Source of the DNA: Stackebrandtia nassauensis DSM 44728
GTDB lineage: Bacteria > Actinomycetota > Actinomycetes > Mycobacteriales > Micromonosporaceae
DNA length: 64,000 bases
Direction: 5' to 3'
Assembly (NCBI RefSeq): GCF_000024545.1
Contig: NC_013947.1
Span: 6,262,001-6,326,000, forward strand
Position numbers and translations under genes: made by a program
Notes under the pieces: generated by a model
Seen by the model: only the letters and a program-made list of their open reading frames with translations
Databases searched by the model: none
Told to the model about the DNA's origin: nothing
Part shown: in pieces, positions 24,477-32,021 of the stretch
Layout of the letters: each line of letters opens with the position of its first letter
Position numbering within the stretch: the stretch's first letter is position 1

Positions 24477-25919
24477 ATGCAGGGGAACGGAACCGTCGAC
24501 ATCGACGCTCGACGGAGTACGAGGTGGACCGGGCGGCTCGTCGGTCTGGTCGTCACGCTGGCGCTGGTGAACTTCATGGTCGACTCGGCGATCACCGCGC
24601 CGCTGGTCGTACTGCCGGACATGCTCGACTACTTCGACACCGACCAGGCGGCGTGGCTCAACGCCAGCGCGATGCTGGCGGGAGTGATGTGGGCACCGCT
24701 GCTGGGCAAGAGCGCCGACGTCCACGGCAAGCGACGGGTGCTGGTGCTGACGTTGCTCATCAGCGGCGCGGGCGCCGTCCTTTGCGCTGTCGCGCCGAAC
24801 ATCTGGGTCTTCGTGCCCGGGCGGCTGTTGCAGGGTGCGGCCCTGGCCGCCATGTTCCTGGCCGTGGCCATCGTTCGCGAGGTGTTCCCGGCGCGGGCCG
24901 CGATGATCGTCGTGGGCGTCGTGACCTCCGGGACCGCGGTGCTCAACATCGCCTCACGGTTCCTCGTCGAGCGGCTGGCGGCGGACTTCGGCTTCCACAT
25001 CCTGTTCCTGATCTCGGCGGGAGTGGCGGCCGCGATGGCGATCTGCGTGTTCGTCGTCGTTCCCGAATCCCGGATCACGACGCCGGGACGGATCGACTTC
25101 GGTGGCGCGGTGCTGCTGGGCGGCGGCCTGGCCGGAACGCTCAGCTACATCAGCCTCGGATCGACGTTCGGTTGGCTCGCCCCCGGACCGCTGGCGCTGC
25201 TCGTCGTCGGGGCCGCGGCGCTGACGCGCTGGTTCCTGACGTCGAGCCGCAAACCCGAACCGCTGATCGACGTGCGGAACCTGGGCCGACCGCTGGTGCT
25301 CACGCTGCTGGTCATCTTCCTCGCCGCCGGTTCGTACCAGAGCATGCTGCAACTCGTCTCGCTCATCGGCGGTGTGTCGACCGGCCAGGATCTGGGCTAC
25401 GGGCTGGCCGACCAGGGGTCGGTGGCGCTGCTGCTCGCCCTGCCCGCGATCGGCGTCACGCTCGGCGGGCCGGTGTCCGGCGTGTTGGCGACGCGCGTCG
25501 GTCCGGCGGCGACGCTGGCCGGGGCCGTGCTGCTGGGAACCGTTGGGACGCTGGGGATGTTCCTCGGGGCGTCGCAGCTGGCCGCCGCGCTGGCGTCGGC
25601 GTTCCTGTTGGGGCTGACGGTCGGGGCGCTGGGGACGGCCGGTTTCAACATGGCGGGCAGTCTGGCGCCCGCCGACAAGCAGGGGGTCGTGTCCAGTCTG
25701 GTCATGGTCGTGGTCTCGGTCGGCGCGGTGGTCCTGGACTTCGTCGGCACGGCGGTGCTCACCTCCACCGCGACGGTCGTCGACGACGAGACGGCGAACA
25801 CGGCCCTGGGGGTGTTCAGCTACATCGCGATCGCCACCGTCGCGTTCGCGCTCGCCGCGGTGCTGGCGGTGAAGTTGGCGCGGGGATCGCGACCGGTCGC
25901 CGCCGAGTCGAGGAGTTGA
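24477..25919 (+). CDS. MFS drug exporter, DHA2 (EmrB/QacA) family, 14 TM
   Basis: 480 residues with about fourteen hydrophobic segments. Membrane-segment 1 region VNFMVDSAITAPLVVLPDML, loop 2-3 motif A-like GKSADVHGKRRVL and motif C-type GTAVLNIASRFL regions fit the 14-helix proton-driven drug exporters. GGTGAGGAG precedes ATG 24477. It is followed 23 bp later by the FAD monooxygenase on the same strand, so the two likely form one repressor-controlled resistance operon. Confidence 0.9.
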   Translation: MQGNGTVDIDARRSTRWTGRLVGLVVTLALVNFMVDSAITAPLVVLPDMLDYFDTDQAAWLNASAMLAGVMWAPLLGKSADVHGKRRVLVLTLLISGAGAVLCAVAPNIWVFVPGRLLQGAALAAMFLAVAIVREVFPARAAMIVVGVVTSGTAVLNIASRFLVERLAADFGFHILFLISAGVAAAMAICVFVVVPESRITTPGRIDFGGAVLLGGGLAGTLSYISLGSTFGWLAPGPLALLVVGAAALTRWFLTSSRKPEPLIDVRNLGRPLVLTLLVIFLAAGSYQSMLQLVSLIGGVSTGQDLGYGLADQGSVALLLALPAIGVTLGGPVSGVLATRVGPAATLAGAVLLGTVGTLGMFLGASQLAAALASAFLLGLTVGALGTAGFNMAGSLAPADKQGVVSSLVMVVVSVGAVVLDFVGTAVLTSTATVVDDETANTALGVFSYIAIATVAFALAAVLAVKLARGSRPVAAESRS

Positions 25920-25942
25920 GAGAGGACATGGAGGAATTGACA

Positions 25943-27145
25943 ATGGACACGACGTCGACGAGGGGCACGGTTCTGGTCTCCGGCGCGAGCATCGCCGGTC
26001 CGGCGGTGGCGTACTGGCTGCGCCACTACGGTTTCGCGGTGACGGTGGTCGAGAAGGCCGGTGCGGTACGGGGCGGCGGGTATCCGATCGACGTGCGGGG
26101 CACCGCGCTGGAAGTGGTGCGCCGCATGGGAATCCTTCCGGAGCTGCGACGGGCGCACGTCGAGTCGCGTCGACTGACCTTCGTGGAGGGCGACGGCGAC
26201 ACCGTCGCGTCGCTGGATCCGCAGGCGGTCACCGGCGGGGTCGACGGCCGCGACGTGGAAGTGCGCCGGGGAGATCTGGCCACAGTGCTGTACCGGGCGG
26301 TGGCCGAGGACGTCGAGTTCGTGTTCGACGACTCCATCGACACGCTCACCGAGGACGCGCACGGCGTGGACGTCACCTTCCGCAGTGGAATGAAGCGCGG
26401 CTTCGACCTGGTCATCGGGGCCGACGGCCTGCACTCGCGGACCCGGGAACTCGTGTTCGGTCCCGAGCAGCGGTTCCACCACTACCTGGGCTACTGCTTC
26501 GCCGGGTTCACGATGCCGAACCGTTCCGGACTGTCACACGAGGGCGTGATCTGGAACGACCCCGGACGGGGCGCGGTCCAGTACGCGGTGCGCGACAGCG
26601 ACGAGCTGCACGGTCTGCTCGTCTTCGCGCGGCCACAACCGCCTTACGAGGCGTTCCGGGATCCGCGGGCGCAGCAAGACCTCGTCGCCGAGACCTTCGC
26701 CGACGTCGGCTGGGAGGTCCCGGACATGGTGGCGGCCATGCGACGCGCGGACGATCTGTTCTTCGACGTCGTCAGCCAGATCCGCCAGCCGCGCTGGAGC
26801 AGCGGACGGGTGGCGCTCGTCGGTGACGCCGCGTCGGCACCGTCGTTCCTGACCGGGCAGGGCTCGAGCCTCGCGCTCGTCGGCGCCTACATGCTCGCCG
26901 GATCGCTTGCCACGCATCGGGATCACGCCGCGGCGTTCGCCGCGTACGAGCGCGACACCCGAGGGTTCGTCGAGCTGAACCAGGCGCAGATCGGCGAGGG
27001 TGGCGCGGCGCTGTTCCCGGTCACCGCCGAGGCTTTGGCGCACCGGAATCAGCGGCTGCGCGGCCTGGCCAACCCGCCGTCGCGAGCGGCGAGCACCGGA
27101 CGGCCCGCGCACACCGCGCTGGAGTTGCCAGCCTTCGCGGCGTAG
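25943..27145 (+). CDS. Tet(X)-like FAD-dependent monooxygenase
   Basis: 400-residue class A flavoprotein hydroxylase. It carries an N-terminal dinucleotide motif of the form SGASIAGPAVAYWL (variant of GxGxxG), the DG motif IGADGLHSRTR, and the GD motif VALVGDAASAPSFLTGQGSS. Members inactivate antibiotics such as tetracyclines or rifamycins or act in biosynthesis; the substrate here is unknown. ATG 25943 follows GGAGGA with good spacing; ATG 25928 would add five residues. Pairing with an exporter and repressor argues for resistance to an aromatic compound. Confidence 0.9.
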   Translation: MDTTSTRGTVLVSGASIAGPAVAYWLRHYGFAVTVVEKAGAVRGGGYPIDVRGTALEVVRRMGILPELRRAHVESRRLTFVEGDGDTVASLDPQAVTGGVDGRDVEVRRGDLATVLYRAVAEDVEFVFDDSIDTLTEDAHGVDVTFRSGMKRGFDLVIGADGLHSRTRELVFGPEQRFHHYLGYCFAGFTMPNRSGLSHEGVIWNDPGRGAVQYAVRDSDELHGLLVFARPQPPYEAFRDPRAQQDLVAETFADVGWEVPDMVAAMRRADDLFFDVVSQIRQPRWSSGRVALVGDAASAPSFLTGQGSSLALVGAYMLAGSLATHRDHAAAFAAYERDTRGFVELNQAQIGEGGAALFPVTAEALAHRNQRLRGLANPPSRAASTGRPAHTALELPAFAA

Positions 27146-28494
27146 GTGTCGAAATCGGCCGGTCCCGTTCGACGTACAGGTGAGACTGCCGACAGGGAAG
27201 GACGATCACGATGAAGACCTCCGAAGCGCGAACCGGGCTGTGGCCGCTGGTGCACGCGGAACGGGCCGCGCTGGCCAAGGACCTCGCGGGCTTGACGGAA
27301 GCGGACTGGGACACGCCGTCGCGGTGCGAGGAGCTGACGGTTCGGGAGGTGCTGGCGCACCTGACCGCGGCGGCGAACCTCACCCCGCTGCGGTGGCTGG
27401 CCGGGGTGGTGCGGTGCCGGTTCGACTTCGACAAGCAGGTGGCCATGCGACTGGCCGAGCACCTGGGTTCGTCCGGGGCGGAGACGCTGGCGCGGTTCGA
27501 CCGGGTCGTTGCCAGTACCCGCAAACCGCCGTTGCCGGTCGTGGCGATGCTGGGCGAGGTCGTGGTGCACGGCGAGGACATTCGCGGACCGCTGGGCATC
27601 CACAGCGACCGTCCGATGGAGACGCTCACTCGGGTCGCCGAGTTCTACGCGGGTTCCGACCTGATGTTGCCGAGCCGGAAGCACACGCGCGGTCTGCGGC
27701 TGGTCGCCACGGACGGACCGTTCGACAGCGGTTCCGGTCCGCGCGTCACCGGGGGCACGCTGGCGCTGGTCATGGCGATGACCGGGCGGACGGCCTATCT
27801 CGACGAGCTCGACGGGGACGGTGTCGAGGTGCTGCGGCAGCGGTACGCGGCCGGGTAACTCACCGGCCAGGGCGGCGGCGGTGCCGTCGACGAGCATCCG
27901 CAGGCCGTGGTCGAAGGCGGCGTCGGACAGCAGGCCGCCGCTGTCGCGCAGCGCGGTCAGCAGGGTGGTGGGCGCGTCGGGTGAGGTGGTGTCGAGTCGG
28001 CTCGCGGCCGCAGGCCGGTCGGACGGGTGGTTCTGTTCCTGGAGCACGAATCCGTTGACGTACTGGGTGACGGCGGTGATGGTGCGCAGTGCCAGCACCG
28101 GCGCGAATCCGGCTTCGACCATGGCGGCCAGTTCCGCGTCGAACTGACGCACGGCGGCGGGGCTGAGGCTGGTGGCGGTGGTGACGATGCGGGCGCCGTC
28201 GCGGCAGGCCCGCAGACTGTCGCGATAGGAGCGGGCGCGCCGGGTGAGCCAGTCCTGCCAGGGTTCGCCGGGACCGGGCGGGCCGGGGTGCGCGGCGAGG
28301 ATGATCGCCTCGGCGATGCCGTCCAGCAGTTCCTGTTTGGTGCGGATGTGCCAGTACAGGGCGGGTGAGCGGACGCCGAGGTCGGCGGCCAGCCGTCGCA
28401 CCGTCAGACCGTCGAGGCCGACCTCGCCGACGAGTCGGGTGGCGGCGGCGATGAGGGTCTCCCGGGTCAGGGCGGGGCGGTCGTCGGTACTCAC
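27049..28494 (-). CDS. TetR-family regulator with no stop at the domain end
   Basis: A normal TetR protein occupies residues 1 to ~213 (27856-28494): helix-turn-helix LIAAATRLVGEVGLDGLTVR / LGVRSPALYWHIRTKQELLDG and a TetR_C_1-type domain ending LVDGTAAALAGEL. No in-frame stop follows, and the frame runs 268 more codons to 27049, antisense to the whole isomerase-like gene and the end of the monooxygenase gene. The extension is Arg/Pro/His-rich with no recognisable domain. A TGA in the neighbouring frame lies exactly at the domain end, so a one-base frameshift is plausible. It is divergent from the hydrolase with paired operators. Confidence 0.75.
   Translation of the reverse strand: MSTDDRPALTRETLIAAATRLVGEVGLDGLTVRRLAADLGVRSPALYWHIRTKQELLDGIAEAIILAAHPGPPGPGEPWQDWLTRRARSYRDSLRACRDGARIVTTATSLSPAAVRQFDAELAAMVEAGFAPVLALRTITAVTQYVNGFVLQEQNHPSDRPAAASRLDTTSPDAPTTLLTALRDSGGLLSDAAFDHGLRMLVDGTAAALAGELPGRVPLPQHLDTVPVELVEIGRPPGHRHDQRQRAPGDARTGTAVERSVRGDQPQTARVLPARQHQVGTRVELGDPSERLHRTVAVDAQRSANVLAVHHDLAQHRHDRQRRFAGTGNDPVEPRQRLRPGRTQVLGQSHGHLLVEVEPAPHHPGQPPQRGEVRRRGQVRQHLPNRQLLAPRRRVPVRFRQAREVLGQRGPFRVHQRPQPGSRFGGLHRDRPSLSAVSPVRRTGPADFDTYAAKAGNSSAVCAGRPVLAARDGGLARPRSR
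27211..27858 (+). CDS. Mycothiol-dependent maleylpyruvate isomerase family protein
   Basis: 215 residues of the MDMPI/DinB-like fold. The N-terminal four-helix metal-binding domain has LVHAERAALAKDLAGLTEADW, REVLAHLTAAANL (conserved His) and GEVVVHGEDIRGPLG (conserved His), a pattern that in this family places a divalent metal to activate mycothiol. The C-terminal part is a short alpha/beta domain. GGGAAGGA lies upstream of ATG 27211. It follows the monooxygenase by 65 bp on the same strand, suggesting thiol conjugation or ring-product processing in the same detoxification pathway. Confidence 0.85.
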   Translation: MKTSEARTGLWPLVHAERAALAKDLAGLTEADWDTPSRCEELTVREVLAHLTAAANLTPLRWLAGVVRCRFDFDKQVAMRLAEHLGSSGAETLARFDRVVASTRKPPLPVVAMLGEVVVHGEDIRGPLGIHSDRPMETLTRVAEFYAGSDLMLPSRKHTRGLRLVATDGPFDSGSGPRVTGGTLALVMAMTGRTAYLDELDGDGVEVLRQRYAAG

Positions 28495-28503
28495 GGGTGG
28501 AAC

Positions 28504-28539
28504 CTTAGCAGTGCTAAGCTCTCCTTAGCGCCGCTAAGG
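28504..28539. promoter_or_regulatory. Tandem TetR operators between tetR and hydrolase
   Basis: Two dyads of the same form: CTTAGC-AGT-GCTAAG (28504-28518) and CCTTAGC-GCC-GCTAAGG (28523-28539). Their centres are 20 bp apart, about two DNA turns. The second contains the Shine-Dalgarno of the hydrolase, so a bound repressor would block that start. Confidence 0.75.
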
Positions 28540-28547
28540 AGGCTGTC

Positions 28548-29351
28548 ATGTTCACCCTGAACTCCCCCGACGGAACCGAGGTCCTGGCCGCCGTTGACGG
28601 CCGCGGGCCGGTCATCCTGTTCCTGCACGCCGGAATGGACAGTGAGACCGCGTGGGCCCGGCCCGCGCGACGGCTCGCGGATCGGTTCCGGACGCTGCGC
28701 GTCCGGCGACGTCGCTACCGGCTCGACCTGACCGACGAGGTCGCGCGGTCTCTCGCCAGCGAGGTCGACGACGTGGCGGCCCTGGCCCGGGCGATGGACG
28801 CGCCGGTCCTGCTCGTCGGTCATTCCTCGGGCGCGGTGGTCGCGCTGGAGGCCATGGTCGCCGCGCCGTCGTCGTTCGCCGGGGCGGTGCTGTACGAGCC
28901 GCCAATCGTGACCGGGCCGCCGTTGGGCGGCGAGGCGCTGGTCCGGGCGCGGGCCGCGGTCGCCGCCGGGAAACCGGGAGCCGCGATCGCCGGGTTCGTC
29001 CGGGACGTGGTGGGAATGCCCGGCTGGATCGCGCGAGCGGCCGGGATGTACGCGGCCGTGTCGCCGCGGATGCGGGCACTGGTGCCGCGCCAGGTCGAGG
29101 AACTGGCGGCGATCGACGAGCTGGGGAACCGGCTGGATGCCTACGCCCGCATCGATTCGCCGGTACTGCTGCTGGGCGGCGAACGCAGTCCGGCCAATCT
29201 CGCCCACCGCCTCGACGCGCTGGCGGCGGTGCTCCCCCACGCGGAGCGGCGGACGCTGCGCAAGTTGGGGCACGACGGCAACCGGCGCTCGCCCGGGATG
29301 CTCGCCGGTGTCATCGCCGAGTTCGCCGATCGGGTGCTGAACCACGATTGA
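28548..29351 (+). CDS. Alpha/beta-hydrolase
   Basis: 267 residues with the alpha/beta-hydrolase fold. Oxyanion region VILFLHAGMDSETAW, nucleophile elbow VGHSSGAVV (Ser), and a candidate acid and His near the C-terminus (LLLGGERSP; LRKLGHDGNRRSP). The substrate is unknown. It diverges from the TetR gene with paired operators between them, so it is the likely target of that repressor. A dyad TTGACACGC/GCGCGTCAA (29348-29368) overlaps the stop and may act as a terminator. Confidence 0.87.
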   Translation: MFTLNSPDGTEVLAAVDGRGPVILFLHAGMDSETAWARPARRLADRFRTLRVRRRRYRLDLTDEVARSLASEVDDVAALARAMDAPVLLVGHSSGAVVALEAMVAAPSSFAGAVLYEPPIVTGPPLGGEALVRARAAVAAGKPGAAIAGFVRDVVGMPGWIARAAGMYAAVSPRMRALVPRQVEELAAIDELGNRLDAYARIDSPVLLLGGERSPANLAHRLDALAAVLPHAERRTLRKLGHDGNRRSPGMLAGVIAEFADRVLNHD

Positions 29352-29422
29352 CACGCTCAGCGCGTCAATGGCGCCTGAGCAGGTGTTGGACACGGCCGGG
29401 ATCGATCGCCAGCATCGTCTAC

Positions 29423-30643
29423 ATGAAACGACTGCGAACTCTGGGACGAACCGGCGCCGCAATGGCCGGGTACTACTTCCTCACCGGAACCGGCACCGCG
29501 CTATGGGGCGCGACGCTGCCCGCGACCGACGCGCGGCTCGATCTGGGCTCGGGCCGGTTGGGAACGGTCCTGCTGGTGCTGGGCCTGGGCGCGGCGGTCG
29601 CCATGCCCGGTGCCGGATGGCTGGCCGACAGGTGGGACCGGCAGCGACTGCTTCGGTTGGCGGCCTTGGGAAGCGCCGTGGCCCTGGCGGGTCCGGCGCT
29701 GGCGGGTTCGTTCGGCTGGCTCGTCGCGGCGGCGGCGGTTCTGGGACTTGCCATGGGCGCCCTGAACGTCGCGCTGACGCTCCAGGTCGTACACATCGAA
29801 CGCCGCTTCGCGGTCGGGGTCATGTCGACGATGCACGGCATGTGGACACTCGGCGCCGTCCTGGGTGGACTGGTGACCACGTTCGCGTTGCGGGCCGGGG
29901 CGGACGTGCGGCTGTTCCTCGGCGTGGCCGGGATCGTCCTGGCGGTCGTGTTCCTGGTCCCCGGGAAACTGTTGGGGCGCTTCGACACCGTCGCCGCCAC
30001 CGAGACCGGCCCCAGCGGTTCCGGCGGTCCCGGATTCGGGTTGCTGCTGGCGCTGGGGGTCATCGGGGCGGCGGCGTTCCTCACCGAGGGTGCCGCGACC
30101 GACTGGGCCGGGATCCACGTGCGCCGGGTGCTCGGCGCCGAACCGGCCACGGCCTCGCTGGTCTACACGATCTTCTTCGCGGCGATGACCGTGATGCGCT
30201 TCGCCGGGGACGGGCTGCGAGGACGGCTTGGCCCGGCGCTGACGCTCCGGCTGGCCTGCCTGACGGCGTCCGCCGGTTACGGGCTGGTGCTGCTGGCCCC
30301 GGCGACGGGCTCGGTGCGGGTCGCCACGGCCGCCGCCGGGTGGGTGTTCGCCGGTGCCGGGATGGCGCTGGTGTGGCCGGTGGTGTCCAGCGCCATGGGG
30401 GCCGGGGCATTCAGCGGTCGGCGGCTGTCGACGGTGACGACCATCAGCTACACCGGCGGCCTGATCGGCCCGGCGGTGATGGGTTTCATCGCCTCGGCGA
30501 GCTCACTGCCGACGGCGCTGACGATCCCGTTCGTCCTGGCCGTAGCCGTCGCGGTGATCGCCCCGGCGGTGGTCACCGCCACGATTCGCGGCCGCCGTGT
30601 CGATTCGGGGGTCTCCCGTTCGACGTATGAGCAGACAGCGTGA
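29423..30643 (+). CDS. MFS transporter (12 TM)
   Basis: 406 residues with twelve hydrophobic segments. Conserved GTALWGATLPATDARL, GWLADRWDRQRLLR (motif A) and VGVMSTMHGMWTLGAVLGG place it in the FucP/YbjJ-like branch of single-repeat MFS exporters. There is no good ribosome site at ATG 29423; ATG 29462 is an alternative. It heads a probable three-gene unit with the DUF1905 and LysR genes. The substrate is unknown. Confidence 0.85.
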   Translation: MKRLRTLGRTGAAMAGYYFLTGTGTALWGATLPATDARLDLGSGRLGTVLLVLGLGAAVAMPGAGWLADRWDRQRLLRLAALGSAVALAGPALAGSFGWLVAAAAVLGLAMGALNVALTLQVVHIERRFAVGVMSTMHGMWTLGAVLGGLVTTFALRAGADVRLFLGVAGIVLAVVFLVPGKLLGRFDTVAATETGPSGSGGPGFGLLLALGVIGAAAFLTEGAATDWAGIHVRRVLGAEPATASLVYTIFFAAMTVMRFAGDGLRGRLGPALTLRLACLTASAGYGLVLLAPATGSVRVATAAAGWVFAGAGMALVWPVVSSAMGAGAFSGRRLSTVTTISYTGGLIGPAVMGFIASASSLPTALTIPFVLAVAVAVIAPAVVTATIRGRRVDSGVSRSTYEQTA

Positions 30644-30669
30644 AAAACACGAATGAAGGAGTAACGGAA

Positions 30670-30963
30670 ATGACGACTACGACCAGGACGCCGCGAAGCA
30701 TCGACGAGACGATCACGGCGACGATCACCAAGGATGGCAACAGCGGCTGGGCCTGCGTGGTCCTTCCCGGTTCGGCGCAGCGGTTCGGGACCGGCAAGGC
30801 GGTGAAGGTCGCGGGCACGGCCGACGGGCATCCCTTCGAGGCCACGATGCTGCCGATCGGCGGCGGCACCCACATGCTGCCGCTGCGGGCGGCGCTGCGC
30901 AAGACCGCCGGGAAGGACGTCGGCGACGAGATCACCATCCGGTTGCGGCAGCGATTCAGCTGA
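30670..30963 (+). CDS. DUF1905 domain protein
   Basis: 97 residues forming one DUF1905 beta-barrel-like domain (ATITKDGNSGWACVVLPGSA; GTADGHPFEATMLPIGGGTH; LRKTAGKDVGDEITIRL). AAGGAGTAACGGAA precedes ATG 30670; a GTG at 30640 overlapping the previous stop is a weaker alternative. Members are often paired with YdeI-type OmdA domains, absent here. The function is unknown. Confidence 0.83.
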   Translation: MTTTTRTPRSIDETITATITKDGNSGWACVVLPGSAQRFGTGKAVKVAGTADGHPFEATMLPIGGGTHMLPLRAALRKTAGKDVGDEITIRLRQRFS

Positions 30964-30982
30964 GATCGGGTAGAAAGACAAC

Positions 30983-31930
30983 GTGCCCGACGACATCGAG
31001 ATCCGGCTGCTGCGCAAGTTCGTCGTGGTGGCCGAGGAGCTGCACTTCAGCCGCGCGGCACAGCGGCTGTACATCGCGCAACAGGCCCTCAGCCGGGACA
31101 TCCAGCGACTGGAGGACCGGCTCGACACGCGGCTGTTCAACCGCACCACCCGCCGGGTCACCCTGACCCCGGCGGGTGAGCTCTTCCTGGTCCGGGCCCG
31201 GCAGCTGCTGTCACTGTTCGACGCGACGGTGCTGGAGTTGCACGGTAAGCCGCTGTCGGTGACCGTCGACGTCGTCGGGACCGGTCTCACGCCCGCGCTG
31301 GTGCTGGCCGCCGCCCGGCGACTGGCCCCGGAACTGGAGTTCTTCGCCCGCTTCCACACCGGAACCGAGTCGGCGGCTCCGCTGGTGGCGGCCGAACAGC
31401 TGGACGTCACCTTCGGACGGAACCCGGTCGCCGTCGAGGGCTTGAGTCAGCGAACCGTTCGCCGGGAACCGATCGCGGTGCTGCTGCCCGAGGGCCACCG
31501 ACTCGCCGAACTCGACGCCGTTCCGCTGGAATCGTTGCGGGGCACCGGAGTGTGTGTCCGCGCCGGGGACCACGCAACGCCCGGCTGGGAACACGCGGTG
31601 CTGCAACTGCTGGCGCCGTTCGGCGTCGACCCCGCGCTGGGGCACCCGCACGTCCAGGGCGTCGACGAACTCACCCAGCACATCCGCAACCGCGACGCCC
31701 CGATCCTCACCATGACGACGCAGCCAGCCGTCCCCGGCGCGGTCCTGCGGCCGCTGTGTGAACCGGTGGCGCTGTTCCCGTGGTCGATGATCTGGCGCAC
31801 CGACACCGATCACCCCGGCCTGCGGGCCCTGCACGCGGCCGTCGACGAACTGACCGCCGCCGGAGGCTGGCTGGCGAAGCCCGAGGGTTCCTGGTTGCCG
31901 CAACCCGAGGCAAACCAGGTCAAACCGTGA
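30983..31930 (+). CDS. LysR-family transcriptional regulator
   Basis: 315 residues: N-terminal winged HTH (IRLLRKFVVVAEELHFSRAA; YIAQQALSRDIQRLEDRLDTRLF) and a type 2 periplasmic-binding-like effector domain. GTG 30983 lies 19 bp after the DUF1905 stop, so it is transcribed with its neighbours rather than divergently, which is unusual for LysR autoregulation. The effector is unknown. Confidence 0.9.
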   Translation: MPDDIEIRLLRKFVVVAEELHFSRAAQRLYIAQQALSRDIQRLEDRLDTRLFNRTTRRVTLTPAGELFLVRARQLLSLFDATVLELHGKPLSVTVDVVGTGLTPALVLAAARRLAPELEFFARFHTGTESAAPLVAAEQLDVTFGRNPVAVEGLSQRTVRREPIAVLLPEGHRLAELDAVPLESLRGTGVCVRAGDHATPGWEHAVLQLLAPFGVDPALGHPHVQGVDELTQHIRNRDAPILTMTTQPAVPGAVLRPLCEPVALFPWSMIWRTDTDHPGLRALHAAVDELTAAGGWLAKPEGSWLPQPEANQVKP

Positions 31931-31934
31931 TAAT

Positions 31935-31977
31935 CACTTCGAAGTGGACACTTGAACGGAGCTAGTATCCATACTAG
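31935..31977. promoter_or_regulatory. Two short palindromes upstream of the Ser/Thr kinase gene
   Basis: CACTTCGAAGTG (31935-31946, perfect) and CTAGTAT-CC-ATACTAG (31962-31977, perfect 7-bp arms), both in the 91-bp gap between LysR and the kinase gene. They are candidate operators; neither is a terminator. Confidence 0.45.
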
Positions 31978-32021
31978 AAGCGCGCGCTTCGCGATGCCCT
32001 CCCGAACCGAAGAGTCTGCCC

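Noticed and set aside
24464-25942. A frame fused upstream of the FAD monooxygenase, overlapping the MFS gene
   Set aside because: The MFS frame has all membrane segments; the alternative frame is Arg/Gly-rich noise, and a ribosome site marks the monooxygenase start at 25943.
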